Made by a program: the position numbers and the translations under genes
Part shown: positions 1 to 8,896 of the stretch, piece after piece
Position numbering within the stretch: the first letter of the stretch is position 1
Layout: each line of letters opens with the position of its first letter
Assembly (NCBI RefSeq): GCF_008831265.1
Contig: NZ_VTTH01000002.1
Span: 124,001-188,000 of the forward strand
Length of the DNA stretch: 64,000 nt
Direction of reading: 5' to 3'
DNA from: Lacisediminimonas profundi
Lineage (GTDB): Bacteria > Pseudomonadota > Gammaproteobacteria > Burkholderiales > Burkholderiaceae_D
Notes under the pieces: model-generated
Databases searched by the model: none
What the model saw: only the letters and a program-made list of their open reading frames with translations
Told to the model about the DNA's origin: nothing

Positions 1-118
1 CGATAGGGACGAAGTCGGAACCGTCGGCGCCAAGGCCGTGCAGCCAGATGACGGCGACCGTCGGGTCCGGCCTGGTTTCGAGCTGGATCGCGTCGAGAAG
101 GGTAGGTGCAGTGCTCAT
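1..118 (-). CDS. Carboxylesterase/phospholipase-type alpha/beta hydrolase, N-terminal fragment
   Basis: Only the first 39 or so codons are in the window; the gene runs off the left edge. The reverse strand reads MSTAPTLLDA..., then TVAVIWLHGLGADGSDFVPI. The LHGLGADGSDF segment is the oxyanion-hole strand typical of the carboxylesterase/acyl-protein-thioesterase-like family (Abhydrolase_2), soluble serine hydrolases acting on short acyl esters. The catalytic Ser-Asp-His lie outside the window. It starts 9 bases after the mog stop codon on the same strand, so it is probably the last gene of a darP-mog-esterase operon. The substrate cannot be told. Confidence 0.75.
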   Translation of the reverse strand, partial: MSTAPTLLDAIQLETRPDPTVAVIWLHGLGADGSDFVPI

Positions 119-126
119 GAGGTCGT

Positions 127-744
127 TCAGGTCTTGTTGCGAATGGCTGATTTGGGACGGAAGGCCTTGCATACCGTCTCGTCGGTTTCGATGTACGGGC
201 CGCCGATCAGGTCGATGCAGTAAGGAACCGCGGCGAAGATGCCGCCGACGATGGTGTTGCCGTCGGCATCCTTCAGGCCTTCCAGTGTTTCCCGTATCGA
301 TTTAGGCTGGCCTGGCAGGTTCATGATCAGCGCGGCGTGATCCGGCGTTTCGCGGATTACCGCGACCTGGCGCGACAGGATCGCGGTCGGCACGAATTGC
401 AGGCTGATCTGGCGCATCTGTTCGCCGAAACCTGGCATTTCCCTGGTTGCGACGGCCAGCGTTGCTTCCGGCGTCACGTCGCGCCGTGCCGGCCCGGTGC
501 CGCCGGTGGTAACTACCAGGTCGCATCCGACCTGGTCAACCAGCTCGACCAGCGCTTGCGAAATCGCTTCGCGTTCGTCCGGTATCAGGCGGGTTTCCAT
601 CCGCCACGGGCTTTTCAGGGCACGCGTGAACCATTCTTCCAGGGCCGGAATGCCCTGGTCCTGATACACCCCGGCGGAAGCGCGGTCCGAGACCGACACC
701 AGGCCGATCAGCAATTCATCAGGCTCAGTCCGCTTCGTCTTCAT
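127..744 (-). CDS. mog: Molybdopterin adenylyltransferase-like protein (MoaB/Mog family)
   Basis: A cytosolic protein of 205 residues from the ATG at 744. It shows the MoCF_biosynth fold: start LLIGLVSVSDRAS, then LVVTTGGTGPARRDVTPEA, the nucleotide/molybdopterin-binding signature, and a late MNLPGQPKSIRE segment. Mog adenylylates molybdopterin before molybdate insertion in Moco synthesis. The frame stays open for 44 more codons upstream, but those lie inside darP and do not resemble the family, so the ATG at 744 is preferred. It overlaps the darP stop by 20 bases, implying translational coupling. MoaB and Mog share this fold; length and the TGGTGPARRDVTPEA motif favour Mog. Confidence 0.85.
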   Translation of the reverse strand: MKTKRTEPDELLIGLVSVSDRASAGVYQDQGIPALEEWFTRALKSPWRMETRLIPDEREAISQALVELVDQVGCDLVVTTGGTGPARRDVTPEATLAVATREMPGFGEQMRQISLQFVPTAILSRQVAVIRETPDHAALIMNLPGQPKSIRETLEGLKDADGNTIVGGIFAAVPYCIDLIGGPYIETDETVCKAFRPKSAIRNKT

Positions 745-1333
745 GTTGGTCGTCGTCATCGTCGTTGGCATCGCTGTCTTTTTTCTTGCTGGCCGGACCT
801 TGCAGTTCCTTGAGCAGTTGGAAGATCTCGCGGTAGGCCTTCGGCGGCTTGTTCTCGGCCTGCTCGCGGCGGGCATTGCGGATCATGGTGCGCAGCTGCT
901 GCATGTCGACTTGCGGATACTGGTCGCGCAGCGCAGTGACGGCGCCGTCGTCGGCAATCAGCCGGTCGCGCCAGCGCTCGAGCGCATGCAGGGCGGCGGT
1001 TTCGGACTTGGACGCGCCGCGCCAGCTGTCGAGTGTTTTCCTGATCGCCTCGACCTCATGCTGTTCGAGCCCGCGCATGCGCTTGCCGACGAATTGCATC
1101 TGGCGCCGCCGGCCTTCGTGATCCTTGATCAGCTGGCAGGCGAGGATGGCGTCGCGCACATCCTCGGGCATCGGAACTCGCTTGACGCGGTCGCGCGCTT
1201 CGTTGACGAGTTCCTCGCCAAGCTTTTGCAGCGCGGTGCTTTCGCGCTTCAATTGTGATTTTGACGGCCGGTCGTACTCTTGTTCGAACTCGTTCGACTG
1301 GAATCCGGTGTTACCGCGATTTGAATTAGGCAT
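725..1333 (-). CDS. darP: Ribosome-associated protein DarP/YjgA (DUF615)
   Basis: 202 residues, highly charged and mostly helical, matching the DUF615/YjgA family: N-terminal YDRPSKSQLKRE, central LQKLGEELV, and a C-terminal helical part with FQLLKELQ. YjgA (DarP) associates with late 50S ribosomal precursors and promotes 50S maturation, which is family knowledge. The C-terminus ends in an acidic Asp-rich tail (DANDDDDDQHEDEAD), a little longer than usual. It is divergent from pmbA across about 120 bp, an arrangement common in betaproteobacteria, and its 3' end overlaps mog. Confidence 0.9.
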   Translation of the reverse strand: MPNSNRGNTGFQSNEFEQEYDRPSKSQLKRESTALQKLGEELVNEARDRVKRVPMPEDVRDAILACQLIKDHEGRRRQMQFVGKRMRGLEQHEVEAIRKTLDSWRGASKSETAALHALERWRDRLIADDGAVTALRDQYPQVDMQQLRTMIRNARREQAENKPPKAYREIFQLLKELQGPASKKKDSDANDDDDDQHEDEAD

Positions 1334-1452
1334 GATGAGGGTGGACGCAGGCCATCAGCCTGGGCAATGCAAATGTAAACGGCTGCTATCATAACCGCTT
1401 TAGGCAGTGCCAGAACGCAGTCATCCCAACGCGCATGCATCCACGAGAGCAA

Positions 1453-2820
1453 ATGAACGACGCTACCAATTTTAGCTATACCCCGGACCAGTTGAAAGAA
1501 ATCGCCGGTGATGTCCTGCGTTTCGCGACGGAAAAGGGCGCCACCGACGCCGCCGTCGAGATAAACGAAGGCAATGGCCTCGGGGTCACCGTGCGCAAGG
1601 GCAAGGTCGAAACCATCGAGCAGAACAAGGACAAGGGCATGGGCGTGACCGTGCTGCTGGGCGACCACGGCTCGATTCGCCGCGGCAATGCCAGCACCTC
1701 GGATTTTTCGCAAAAGTCGCTGAAGGACACGGTGGAGGCGGCCTACAACATTGCGCGCTTCACCGCCGCCGACGACTGTGCCGGCTTGCCGGACGACGAC
1801 ATGCTGGAGCGCTCGCCGATTGATCTCGCACTGTGCTATCCGTGGCTGTTGCCGGCGAGCGAGGCGGTGGAACTGGCACGGCGCTGTGAAGCGGCTGCCT
1901 TCGAGGTTGATCGCCGCATCACCAATAGCGAGGGGGCCAGCATCTACGCCCAGCAGTCGCATTTCATCAATGCCAACACCCGCGGCTTCATGGGCGGGTA
2001 TCCGTATTCGCGCCACAGTATCTCGGTTGCGCCGATAGCGGGCCGGGGCGGCAACATGCAGCGCGACGACTGGTATACGTCCGCCCGCGACCCGCGCCGC
2101 CTGGCACAGCCGGAGGCGGTCGGCCGCTATGCCGCCGAACGCGCGCTGGCACGTCTGAATGCGCGCAAGCTCAGCACCCGCAAGTGCGCGGTGCTGTTCG
2201 AAGCCCCGCTGGCGGCTGGTTTGCTGGGCGCCTTCGTGCAGGCCGTGTCCGGCGGCGCGCTCTACCGCAAGTCGACTTTCCTGCTCGATTCGCTCGGCAA
2301 GCAGGTGTTTGCCAGCCACATCCAGGTCACCGAAGATCCGCATGTGCCCGGCGCAGTGGGATCCGCACCTTTCGACGAGGAAGGCGTACGCACCGCCAAG
2401 CGCGACGTGGTGCGCGATGGCGTGGTGCAGGGGTATTTCCTGTCAACTTATTCGGCCCGCAAGCTCGGGATGAAAACCACCGGCAATGCCGGCGGCTCGC
2501 ACAATCTCAAGCTGCAGTCGAGCCTGGCACGGCCGGGCGACAACTTCAAGGTCATGCTCAAGCGGCTTGGCACCGGGCTGCTGGTCACGGAATTGATGGG
2601 GCAGGGCGTGAATTACGTGACCGGTGATTATTCGCGCGGCGCCTCCGGATACTGGGTGGAAAACGGCCAGATCCAGTACCCAGTGGAGGAAATCACGATT
2701 GCAGGCAACCTGAAGGACATGTTCCAGCAGATCGTGGCCATCGGGTCGGATACGATCAGCCGCGGGACCAAGCAGACCGGGTCGATACTGATCGAGAGCA
2801 TGACGATCGCGGGCGGGTGA
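1453..2820 (+). CDS. pmbA: Metalloprotease subunit PmbA (TldE)
   Basis: 455 residues from the ATG at 1453, which follows a GAGAGC element; an in-frame ATG at 1435 would add six residues. The protein has the TldD/PmbA fold: N-terminal alpha-beta domain (ATEKGATDAAVEI), central region (FINANTRGFMGGYPYSRHS) and C-terminal beta-rich domain ending in GSILIESMTIAG. PmbA is the non-metal-binding partner of TldD in a heterodimeric protease that trims unfolded or modified peptides (microcin B17 maturation, CcdA turnover in E. coli). tldD is not in the window. It is divergent from darP and closed by a bidirectional terminator shared with the TRAP genes. Confidence 0.93.
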   Translation: MNDATNFSYTPDQLKEIAGDVLRFATEKGATDAAVEINEGNGLGVTVRKGKVETIEQNKDKGMGVTVLLGDHGSIRRGNASTSDFSQKSLKDTVEAAYNIARFTAADDCAGLPDDDMLERSPIDLALCYPWLLPASEAVELARRCEAAAFEVDRRITNSEGASIYAQQSHFINANTRGFMGGYPYSRHSISVAPIAGRGGNMQRDDWYTSARDPRRLAQPEAVGRYAAERALARLNARKLSTRKCAVLFEAPLAAGLLGAFVQAVSGGALYRKSTFLLDSLGKQVFASHIQVTEDPHVPGAVGSAPFDEEGVRTAKRDVVRDGVVQGYFLSTYSARKLGMKTTGNAGGSHNLKLQSSLARPGDNFKVMLKRLGTGLLVTELMGQGVNYVTGDYSRGASGYWVENGQIQYPVEEITIAGNLKDMFQQIVAIGSDTISRGTKQTGSILIESMTIAGG

Positions 2821-2911
2821 CCACCTTGACCACCTTGACCACGTTGAACGCGTTGAACGTGCGCAGGTGAAGGCGCCGAATCCTGCCCGGCGGCTTGCGC
2901 TCCGGGCAGGA
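2821..2911. repeat. 9-bp near-tandem repeats and a 10-bp inverted repeat
   Basis: Directly after the pmbA stop come CCACCTTGA, CCACCTTGA, CCACGTTGA and ACGCGTTGA, a degenerate 9-bp tandem array. It is followed by an inverted repeat with TCCTGCCCGG at 2881-2890 and CCGGGCAGGA at 2902-2911. Both are read directly from the sequence; function is unknown, and slippage plus an RNA hairpin ahead of the terminator is the simplest reading. Confidence 0.6.
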
Positions 2912-2916
2912 AGACG

Positions 2917-2951
2917 AAAAAAAACCGCACAAGGATGTGCGGTTTTTTTTT
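2917..2951. terminator. Bidirectional intrinsic terminator between pmbA and the TRAP operon
   Basis: An A-run (2917-2924), CCGCAC, a 6-base loop, GTGCGG, then nine T (2943-2951). It works in both directions, which suits the convergent genes on either side. Confidence 0.9.
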
Positions 2952-2998
2952 GACTGCTGCGGGCTATACGCAGGTTACTCCGCAGGTTACTCCGCGGA

Positions 2999-4702
2999 CT
3001 ACTTCTTCCCGGCGTCGGTTGAGAAGTTCAGTTGCGGCTCCTGTGGCGGCGGCTCCTGCGCTTCCGGTTGTGCGGGCAGGACCAGTCCGCCCCCCGCCTC
3101 GCCCGTTGGCGATGTAGTCTCCGGTTCCTGCGGCAGGTCGATCTTCAGTTCGATCGGCTCCTTGCTGTCGACGCGTTTCTCGACTGACACAATCTGCGGG
3201 AACATGATGATCAGTGCCACCATGATCACCTGGATGACCACGAACGGCACCGCGCCCCAGTAGATATCGCTGGTCTTCACCTCCTTCGGTGCCACCGAGC
3301 GCAGGTAGAACAGGGCGAAACCGAACGGCGGATGCATGAACGAGGTCTGCATGTTGACGCTCAGCAGCACACCGAACCAGATCAGGTCGATGCCGAGCTT
3401 CTCAGCCACCGGGCCGACCAGCGGGACCAGGATGAAGGCCAGCTCGAAGAAGTCGAGGAAGAAGGCGAGGCCAAAGAACAGGATGTTTACGGCGATCAGG
3501 AAGCCGGTTGCGCCGCCTGGCAAGGATGTCAGCAAGTGCTCGACCCAGAGATCGCCATTGACGGCGCGGAATACCAGGCCGAACATCGATGATCCGATCA
3601 GGATGAACATGACGAAGCAGGACAGACGGGTGGTCGAACCCATTGCCTGCTTGAGCAGGTCCAGGCTCAGCCGCCGCTTCATCAGCGCCAGAATCAGTGC
3701 GCCCGTCGCGCCCATGCCGCCGCCCTCGGTCGGGGTCGCAATGCCGACGAAGATGGTGCCAAGCACCAGGAAGATCAGCGCCAGCGGTGGCATCAGCACG
3801 AACACCACTTTTTCGGCCATGCGCGACAGCAGTCCAAGTTTGAACGAGCGGTTGATCAGGGCAACGGCGAAGGCGAAGCTCATGCCAACGGCCATGGAGT
3901 AGACGATGACTTCGTCGGTTGCCTTGCCCGGGTGGTTGCTGGTGTACCAATGGGCAAATCCGAGGGATAGCGCGACGGTGGCCGCCGCTACTGCAAGCAG
4001 GGAGACAGCGCCGCTGCGGCCGTCAGGCTCGCGCAGGTTGCGCGCTTCCAGCGGCAGCGCCGGGACAGCCGAGGGACGGAATATGGACACCGCCATCACA
4101 TAGCCGAGGTACATCGCGGTCAGCATCAGGCCGGGAAAGAACGCCGCTTTGTACATGTCGCCGACCGAACGGCCAAGCTGGTCCGCCATCACGATCAGCA
4201 CCAGCGAGGGCGGGATGATCTGGGCCAGCGTTCCGGAAGCGGCAATCACGCCGGACGCTATCCGCTTGTCATAGCCGTAGCGCAGCATCACCGGCAGCGA
4301 GATCAGGCCCATCGAAATGACCGAGGCCGCTACCACGCCAGTGGTCGCCGCCAGCAGCGCGCCGACAAAGATGACGGCATAGGCGACGCCGCCGCGGATC
4401 GGGCCAAACAACTGGCCGATGGTGTCGAGCAGGTCCTCGGCCATGCCGGAGCGTTCGAGTATCAGCCCCATGAAGGTGAAGAACGGTATGGCCAGCAGCG
4501 TGTCGTTGGCCATGATGCCGAACAGCCGGTTCGGCAGGGCCTGCAGCAGTTCCGGCTTGAGCAGCCCCAGTTCAATGCCGACGAGGCCGAAGAACAGGCC
4601 GTTGGCGCCGAGGGCGAAGGCAACAGGAAAGCCCGAGAGCAGGAACACGACCAGGGCCGCGAACATGATCGGTGCCATATTGGCGATGAGGAATTCAGTC
4701 AT
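2999..4702 (-). CDS. TRAP transporter large permease (DctM-like) with extended C-terminus
   Basis: 567 residues, integral inner-membrane protein of the DctM (ion-transporter superfamily) type: many hydrophobic helices, the typical start (MAPIMFAALVVFLLSGFPVAF), and conserved loops such as FTFMGLILERSGMAEDLL and SGTLAQIIPPSLVLIV. TRAP carriers import organic acids using Na+ or H+ gradients. The last 60 or so residues form an unusual hydrophilic Pro/Glu/Gln-rich tail (EPPPQEPQ) not needed for transport. The dctQ-like gene lies 13 bp upstream. No DctP receptor gene is nearby, so the substrate is unknown; the family resembles the so-called mannitol/chloroaromatic TRAP group. Confidence 0.88.
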   Translation of the reverse strand: MTEFLIANMAPIMFAALVVFLLSGFPVAFALGANGLFFGLVGIELGLLKPELLQALPNRLFGIMANDTLLAIPFFTFMGLILERSGMAEDLLDTIGQLFGPIRGGVAYAVIFVGALLAATTGVVAASVISMGLISLPVMLRYGYDKRIASGVIAASGTLAQIIPPSLVLIVMADQLGRSVGDMYKAAFFPGLMLTAMYLGYVMAVSIFRPSAVPALPLEARNLREPDGRSGAVSLLAVAAATVALSLGFAHWYTSNHPGKATDEVIVYSMAVGMSFAFAVALINRSFKLGLLSRMAEKVVFVLMPPLALIFLVLGTIFVGIATPTEGGGMGATGALILALMKRRLSLDLLKQAMGSTTRLSCFVMFILIGSSMFGLVFRAVNGDLWVEHLLTSLPGGATGFLIAVNILFFGLAFFLDFFELAFILVPLVGPVAEKLGIDLIWFGVLLSVNMQTSFMHPPFGFALFYLRSVAPKEVKTSDIYWGAVPFVVIQVIMVALIIMFPQIVSVEKRVDSKEPIELKIDLPQEPETTSPTGEAGGGLVLPAQPEAQEPPPQEPQLNFSTDAGKK

Positions 4703-4715
4703 GATGGGCGTGCGG

Positions 4716-5300
4716 TCAGTTCAGTTTGTTGGCGGATTTGATCGCTTCGATCTCTTCTTCGGGGGTGGTCGCCTGTTTTTGAAATGCGCTGGCGTCCACT
4801 CGTCCGGCCAGGAAGCCGAACCGCTTGATCAGTTCCGACACGCCCTGGAAAGCCAGCAACGCGAAGCCGACCGGGATCATCATCTTGGCCGGCCACAGGA
4901 TCAATCCGCCGGAATTGCTCGACAATTCCTCGTTCTGGAACGACAAGACCGCAAAAGGCACCGCGTAATACAGGGTCAGCAGTGTCATCGGCATCAGGAA
5001 GAACACCAGGCCGAAGATGTCCACCCATACCTGTGCGCGCTGGGAAAGCCGGTTGACGATCACGTCAATGCGGACATGTTCGTTGCGTCGCAGCGTGTAG
5101 GCCGCGGCCATCAGGAACATCAGCGAAAACAGGTACCACTGGATTTCCAGCCAGGCATTGGAACTGCGGTTGAATGCGTACCGGATGATGGCGTTACCGC
5201 TGCAGATCAACACTGCAGCCATTAGCGCCCAGCCGACGGCCAGGCCTATCTTTTCATTGATCGCATCGATCCATTTCGATAGCGTGAGGAAAAACGACAC
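4716..5300 (-). CDS. TRAP transporter small permease (DctQ-like)
   Basis: 194 residues with four predicted membrane helices (IGLAVGWALMAAVLICSGNAI; WYLFSLMFLMAAAYTL; a central VDIFGLVFFLMPMTLL; MMIPVGFALLAFQGV). The NEHVRIDVI motif after helix 2 is diagnostic of DctQ proteins. It partners the large permease 13 bp downstream in the inner membrane. The hydrophilic C-terminus (KQATTPEEEIEAIKSANKLN) is cytoplasmic by prediction. No periplasmic receptor gene is found within 5 kb on either side. Confidence 0.87.
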   Translation of the reverse strand: MSFFLTLSKWIDAINEKIGLAVGWALMAAVLICSGNAIIRYAFNRSSNAWLEIQWYLFSLMFLMAAAYTLRRNEHVRIDVIVNRLSQRAQVWVDIFGLVFFLMPMTLLTLYYAVPFAVLSFQNEELSSNSGGLILWPAKMMIPVGFALLAFQGVSELIKRFGFLAGRVDASAFQKQATTPEEEIEAIKSANKLN

Positions 5301-5421
5301 GGTGTTCTCCAGTTCCAGTTCTAGAATGCATTTTCAGGGCCGCCGCATGCGACGGCGCCGTTCCGGCATGCCGTAAGGCAATAAGAATACGCGCGAGTAT
5401 ATTTCAAATTGACCCGTCGGC

Positions 5422-5446
5422 GGCCCGAATTGTGTCATCGGGCCGC
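5422..5446. other. GC-rich hairpin between argH and the TRAP genes
   Basis: GCGGCCCGA and TCGGGCCGC form perfect 9-bp arms around a 9-base loop, downstream of argH and upstream of the TRAP operon on the minus strand. There is no T-run, so it is a pause or partial-termination candidate only. Confidence 0.45.
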
Positions 5447-5484
5447 TAACGGATATTACTTACTTGGCGGGAACGGGCGGGGTG

Positions 5485-6885
5485 TCAGCCAGCTGTCAGC
5501 TGTTTGCGCGCCTCGGCGATCGCCCGCCGGACCTGGGCCGGGGCGGTGCCGCCGACATGGTCGCGGGCCGCCACCGATCCTTCCAGCGTCAGGACCTGGA
5601 ATACATCCTGGGCGATCAGTGTCGAGAACTGGCGCAACTGCTCCAGTGACAGGTCGGCCAGGTCGCATTTGGCGTCGTCGCAAGCGCGTACTGCGCGGGC
5701 GACTGCCTCATGCGCGTCACGGAATGGCATGCCTTTCTTGACCAGGTAGTCGGCCAGGTCGGTCGCGGTCGCATAGCCTTGCAGCGCTGCGGCGCGCATT
5801 GCCTCGGGCTTGACGGTAATGCCGCGAGCCATGTCGGCGAAGATGCGCAGGGTGTCGATTACCGTGTCGGCGGTGTCGAACAACGGTTCCTTGTCTTCCT
5901 GGTTGTCCTTGTTGTAAGCCAGCGGCTGGCCTTTCATCAGGGTCAGCAGCGCCACCAGGTGGCCGTTGACGCGTCCGGTCTTGCCGCGCGCAAGCTCGGG
6001 CACGTCCGGGTTTTTCTTTTGCGGCATGATCGAGGAGCCGGTGCAGAAGCGGTCGGCAATGTCGATGAAGCCAACTCGCGGGCTCATCCAGATCACCAGT
6101 TCTTCCGACATGCGCGAGACGTGGGTCATGACCAGCGCTGCGGCGGCGCAGAATTCGATCGCGAAGTCGCGGTCGGATACTGCGTCGAGCGAATTGCGGC
6201 AGACTTCCTCGAAGCCAAGCGTGCGGGCTACCCGCTCGCGGTCGATCGGGAAGGTGGTGCCGGCCAGCGCCGCGGCGCCGAGCGGCAGGCGATTGACGCG
6301 CCGGCGGCAGTCCTGCATCCGCTCGGCATCGCGCCCGAACATTTCCACATAGGCCAGCATGTGGTGGCCGAAGGTGACCGGCTGGGCCACCTGCATGTGG
6401 GTGAAGCCGGGCATGATCGTGTCGGCATGCTGTTCGGCGAGGTCGACCAGCGCGATGCGCAGGTCGCGCAGCAGCACGGCAATATCGTCGATCGCAGAGC
6501 GCAGCCACAGACGGATGTCGGTCGCCACCTGATCGTTGCGCGAGCGCCCGGTATGCAGGCGCTTGCCGGCATCCCCGACCAGTTCGGTCAGGCGCTTCTC
6601 GATGTTGAGGTGAACGTCTTCGAGGTCCAGCAGCCATTCGAACTGGCCGCCGTCGATTTCGCCAAGGATCTGCGCCATGCCGCGCTGGATCTCTGCCAGG
6701 TCGGTGCTGGTGATGATGCCTTGCGCGGCCAACATGTCGGCGTGGGCGAGCGAGCCCTGGATGTCGTGGTGCGCGAGCCGCTTGTCGAAAAATACAGAGG
6801 CGGTGTAGCGTTTTACCAGATCCGAGACAGGTTCAGAGAAGCGGGCAGACCATGCCTCGCTTTTTTTGGATAGTTGTGCTGTCAT
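5485..6885 (-). CDS. argH: Argininosuccinate lyase
   Basis: 466 residues, full length for ArgH (about 460). It catalyses argininosuccinate to arginine plus fumarate, the last step of arginine synthesis, as a cytosolic homotetramer. The fumarase/aspartase superfamily signature [12 protein letters not shown] is intact, with [12 protein letters not shown] (substrate binding) and [11 protein letters not shown] (catalytic His region) also visible. The start [16 protein letters not shown] matches the family. It is divergent from the algZ-like gene and has a good -10 element about 27 bp upstream. Confidence 0.97.
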   Translation of the reverse strand: MTAQLSKKSEAWSARFSEPVSDLVKRYTASVFFDKRLAHHDIQGSLAHADMLAAQGIITSTDLAEIQRGMAQILGEIDGGQFEWLLDLEDVHLNIEKRLTELVGDAGKRLHTGRSRNDQVATDIRLWLRSAIDDIAVLLRDLRIALVDLAEQHADTIMPGFTHMQVAQPVTFGHHMLAYVEMFGRDAERMQDCRRRVNRLPLGAAALAGTTFPIDRERVARTLGFEEVCRNSLDAVSDRDFAIEFCAAAALVMTHVSRMSEELVIWMSPRVGFIDIADRFCTGSSIMPQKKNPDVPELARGKTGRVNGHLVALLTLMKGQPLAYNKDNQEDKEPLFDTADTVIDTLRIFADMARGITVKPEAMRAAALQGYATATDLADYLVKKGMPFRDAHEAVARAVRACDDAKCDLADLSLEQLRQFSTLIAQDVFQVLTLEGSVAARDHVGGTAPAQVRRAIAEARKQLTAG

Positions 6886-6911
6886 AATTCAATCCCGGTG
6901 GAATGGCGGGG

Positions 6912-6917
6912 ATTATA
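6912..6917 (-). promoter_or_regulatory. Candidate -10 element of argH
   Basis: The reverse strand reads TATAAT, a perfect sigma-70 -10 hexamer, 27 bases upstream of the argH start. No convincing -35 is visible at 17 bp, so the assignment rests on the -10 alone. Confidence 0.45.
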
Positions 6918-7046
6918 AAGCAAGCGGCTTCGGTGGCTTCATAGTATGACCGGCTTGCCGGGCATGTTTTCCCGCCGTCCTGCCTGATTGCCGATTCTGT
7001 TCCCGATCTTATTCCCGATTTCAATACACGATCCGACCCCCTGCGC

Positions 7047-8114
7047 ATGTCGACACCTGCCGTTGCTGCCCTTGCCCGACCTGTTTCCATCATCCCTGAT
7101 TGCTGCAATATGGGGATCGTGCTGCGCACGCTGCTGGCCGTGAATGCCACCGCCCTTGGCGCCGCGCTCGTCCGCGTGGCGGAGCCGGTCGCGGCGCTGC
7201 GGGGATTTGCCGACGGCGCTGCCGTGGTCGAACTGTCAACCATGTTGTCCTTGCTGCTGCTGTGCGGACTGCGCGGCCAGGTCGCGGCGGCGCCTGCCTG
7301 GCTGCAGCGAGCCACCAGCGTCGCGGCGCCGGCGCTGGTGGCCGCCGCCGTCATCTGGCTGGTGTCGCGCGCGTCCGGCAGGGCAGCAGACGGTGCCTGG
7401 GGTGGCGCGCTGGTTGCCGCGGCGCTGGGTGCAGCACTGCAGCATTACTTCGAGCTGCGCGTGCGCGCCCATTCGCCGGCGCTGGCCGAAGCCCGGCTGG
7501 CGGCCTTGCAGGCCCGGATCCGGCCGCATTTCCTGTTCAACAGCCTGAATGCCGTGCTGTCCCTGATCCGGACGCAGCCGCGCAAAGCCGAGATAGCGCT
7601 GGAAGACCTGTCCGACCTGCTGCGCGTGCTGCTGCGGGATGCGCGCGACATGTCCACGCTGGACGACGAAGTACGCCTGTGCCGCCAGTACCTGGCGATC
7701 GAATCGCTGCGCTTGGGCGAACGCCTGCAGCTGGCGTGGGACATGCAGGCCCTGGACCAGGAGACCTTGCGCTCGGCACGCATCCCGGCACTGTTGCTGC
7801 AGCCGCTGCTGGAGAATGCGGTGCATCACGGCGTCGAACCGAGCAGCACTGCGGTCATGATCCGGGTTGCCATGCGGCGGCTGGTCGACCGTATCGAAAT
7901 CACCATTGCAAATCCGGTGCATGTTTCGATACATGCTGCGGTCCACGGCGAGGCCCAGCCAGCTCCCCACCCGGGCGGCCACCAGATGGCACTCTCGAAC
8001 ATACGTGAACGGCTGGCCCTGCTGTACGACGTGGAAGGCGAGCTGACGACATCGGTCAGTGAAGGACAGTTCGTGGTCAGGCTGCGCTTTCCCTTCCAGC
8101 GGGGACGGGCATGA
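7047..8114 (+). CDS. algZ: LytS/AlgZ (FimS)-type membrane sensor histidine kinase
   Basis: 355 residues: several hydrophobic N-terminal segments (about 20-140), then a His_kinase domain with the phospho-acceptor IRPHFLFNSLN typical of the LytS/YehU group, and a C-terminal ATPase part with LLQPLLENAVHHGVE (N box) and NIRERLALLY. AlgZ/FimS partners AlgR; in Pseudomonas the pair controls alginate, type IV pili and virulence, and the algZ-algR-hemC-hemD neighbourhood is conserved, as seen here. It overlaps algR by four bases (ATGA), indicating coupled translation. The signal sensed is unknown. Confidence 0.85.
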   Translation: MSTPAVAALARPVSIIPDCCNMGIVLRTLLAVNATALGAALVRVAEPVAALRGFADGAAVVELSTMLSLLLLCGLRGQVAAAPAWLQRATSVAAPALVAAAVIWLVSRASGRAADGAWGGALVAAALGAALQHYFELRVRAHSPALAEARLAALQARIRPHFLFNSLNAVLSLIRTQPRKAEIALEDLSDLLRVLLRDARDMSTLDDEVRLCRQYLAIESLRLGERLQLAWDMQALDQETLRSARIPALLLQPLLENAVHHGVEPSSTAVMIRVAMRRLVDRIEITIANPVHVSIHAAVHGEAQPAPHPGGHQMALSNIRERLALLYDVEGELTTSVSEGQFVVRLRFPFQRGRA

Positions 8115-8875
8115 GCGTGCCGGTTCCGCGCATCCTGATCGTCGACGACGAGGCGCCGGCACGGATGCGCCTCAGGACGCTGCTGGCCGATATTGCCCAT
8201 GACTGCCCCCACTTGCTGGTTGGCGAGGCGGCCGACGCGCAGGCCGCGCTGGCGCTGTGTGCCAGCATTCACGCCGACCTGGTGTTGCTGGATGTGCAGA
8301 TGCCCGGCATGAACGGCATGGAACTGGCGCGGCAGCTGGGGCGGCAGCCGCAGGCGCCGGCCATGATCTTCGTCACCGCCCATGACGAATTCGCACTGCA
8401 GGCCTTCGATGTCCAGGCCCTGGATTACCTGCTCAAGCCGGTCCGTGCCGAGCGGTTGGCCCAGGCAATCCGGCGGGTGGTCGAATTGCGCGCTGCCGCC
8501 CGCCCGGCGCCACGCCAGTTCACGGTGCAGGAAAAGGGCAGGGTGCTGCTGGTGCCGGTGGAACAGGTGTTGTTCCTGAAGGCCGAGCTCAAGTACGTGA
8601 CCTTGCACACGGCCCATGAGGAGTACCTGATCGAGTCCTCGCTGCAGTCGATCGAGGACGAGATGCCGGACCTGTTCGTGCGAGTGCATCGCAATGCGCT
8701 GGTGGCGAAGAATGCGATTGTCGGGGTGGAGAAAGGGACCGAAAAACGGGCGCTCCCTGCGGACCGCGAAGCCGAGCCGGAAAAGGAATCCTGGCTGGTG
8801 ACTTTGCGCGGCACGCAGGAGCGCTTGCCTGTCTCCAGGCGGCAATGGCCGCTGGTGAAGGCCTTGCTTAGGTAG
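8111..8875 (+). CDS. algR: LytTR response regulator, AlgR family
   Basis: 254 residues. The N-terminal receiver domain has ILIVDDEAPARMRL (acidic pocket), LVLLDVQMPGMNG (phospho-acceptor Asp) and the Lys region YLLKPVRAERL. The C-terminal LytTR DNA-binding domain includes VEQVLFLKAELKYVTLHT and RVHRNALVAKNAI. An inserted charged stretch (KGTEKRALPADREAEPEKES) sits inside the LytTR domain, longer than in typical AlgR. It is the cognate regulator of the overlapping kinase gene. Confidence 0.88.
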   Translation: MSVPVPRILIVDDEAPARMRLRTLLADIAHDCPHLLVGEAADAQAALALCASIHADLVLLDVQMPGMNGMELARQLGRQPQAPAMIFVTAHDEFALQAFDVQALDYLLKPVRAERLAQAIRRVVELRAAARPAPRQFTVQEKGRVLLVPVEQVLFLKAELKYVTLHTAHEEYLIESSLQSIEDEMPDLFVRVHRNALVAKNAIVGVEKGTEKRALPADREAEPEKESWLVTLRGTQERLPVSRRQWPLVKALLR

Positions 8876-8896
8876 GCCGCGAGCGGCCGATCCTCC

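Noticed and set aside
1249-2343. 364-codon minus-strand frame opposite pmbA
   Set aside because: Antisense shadow of pmbA, with His/Arg/Ala-rich composition and no recognisable motif.
5710-6873. 387-codon plus-strand frame opposite argH
   Set aside because: Antisense shadow of argH, which is intact.
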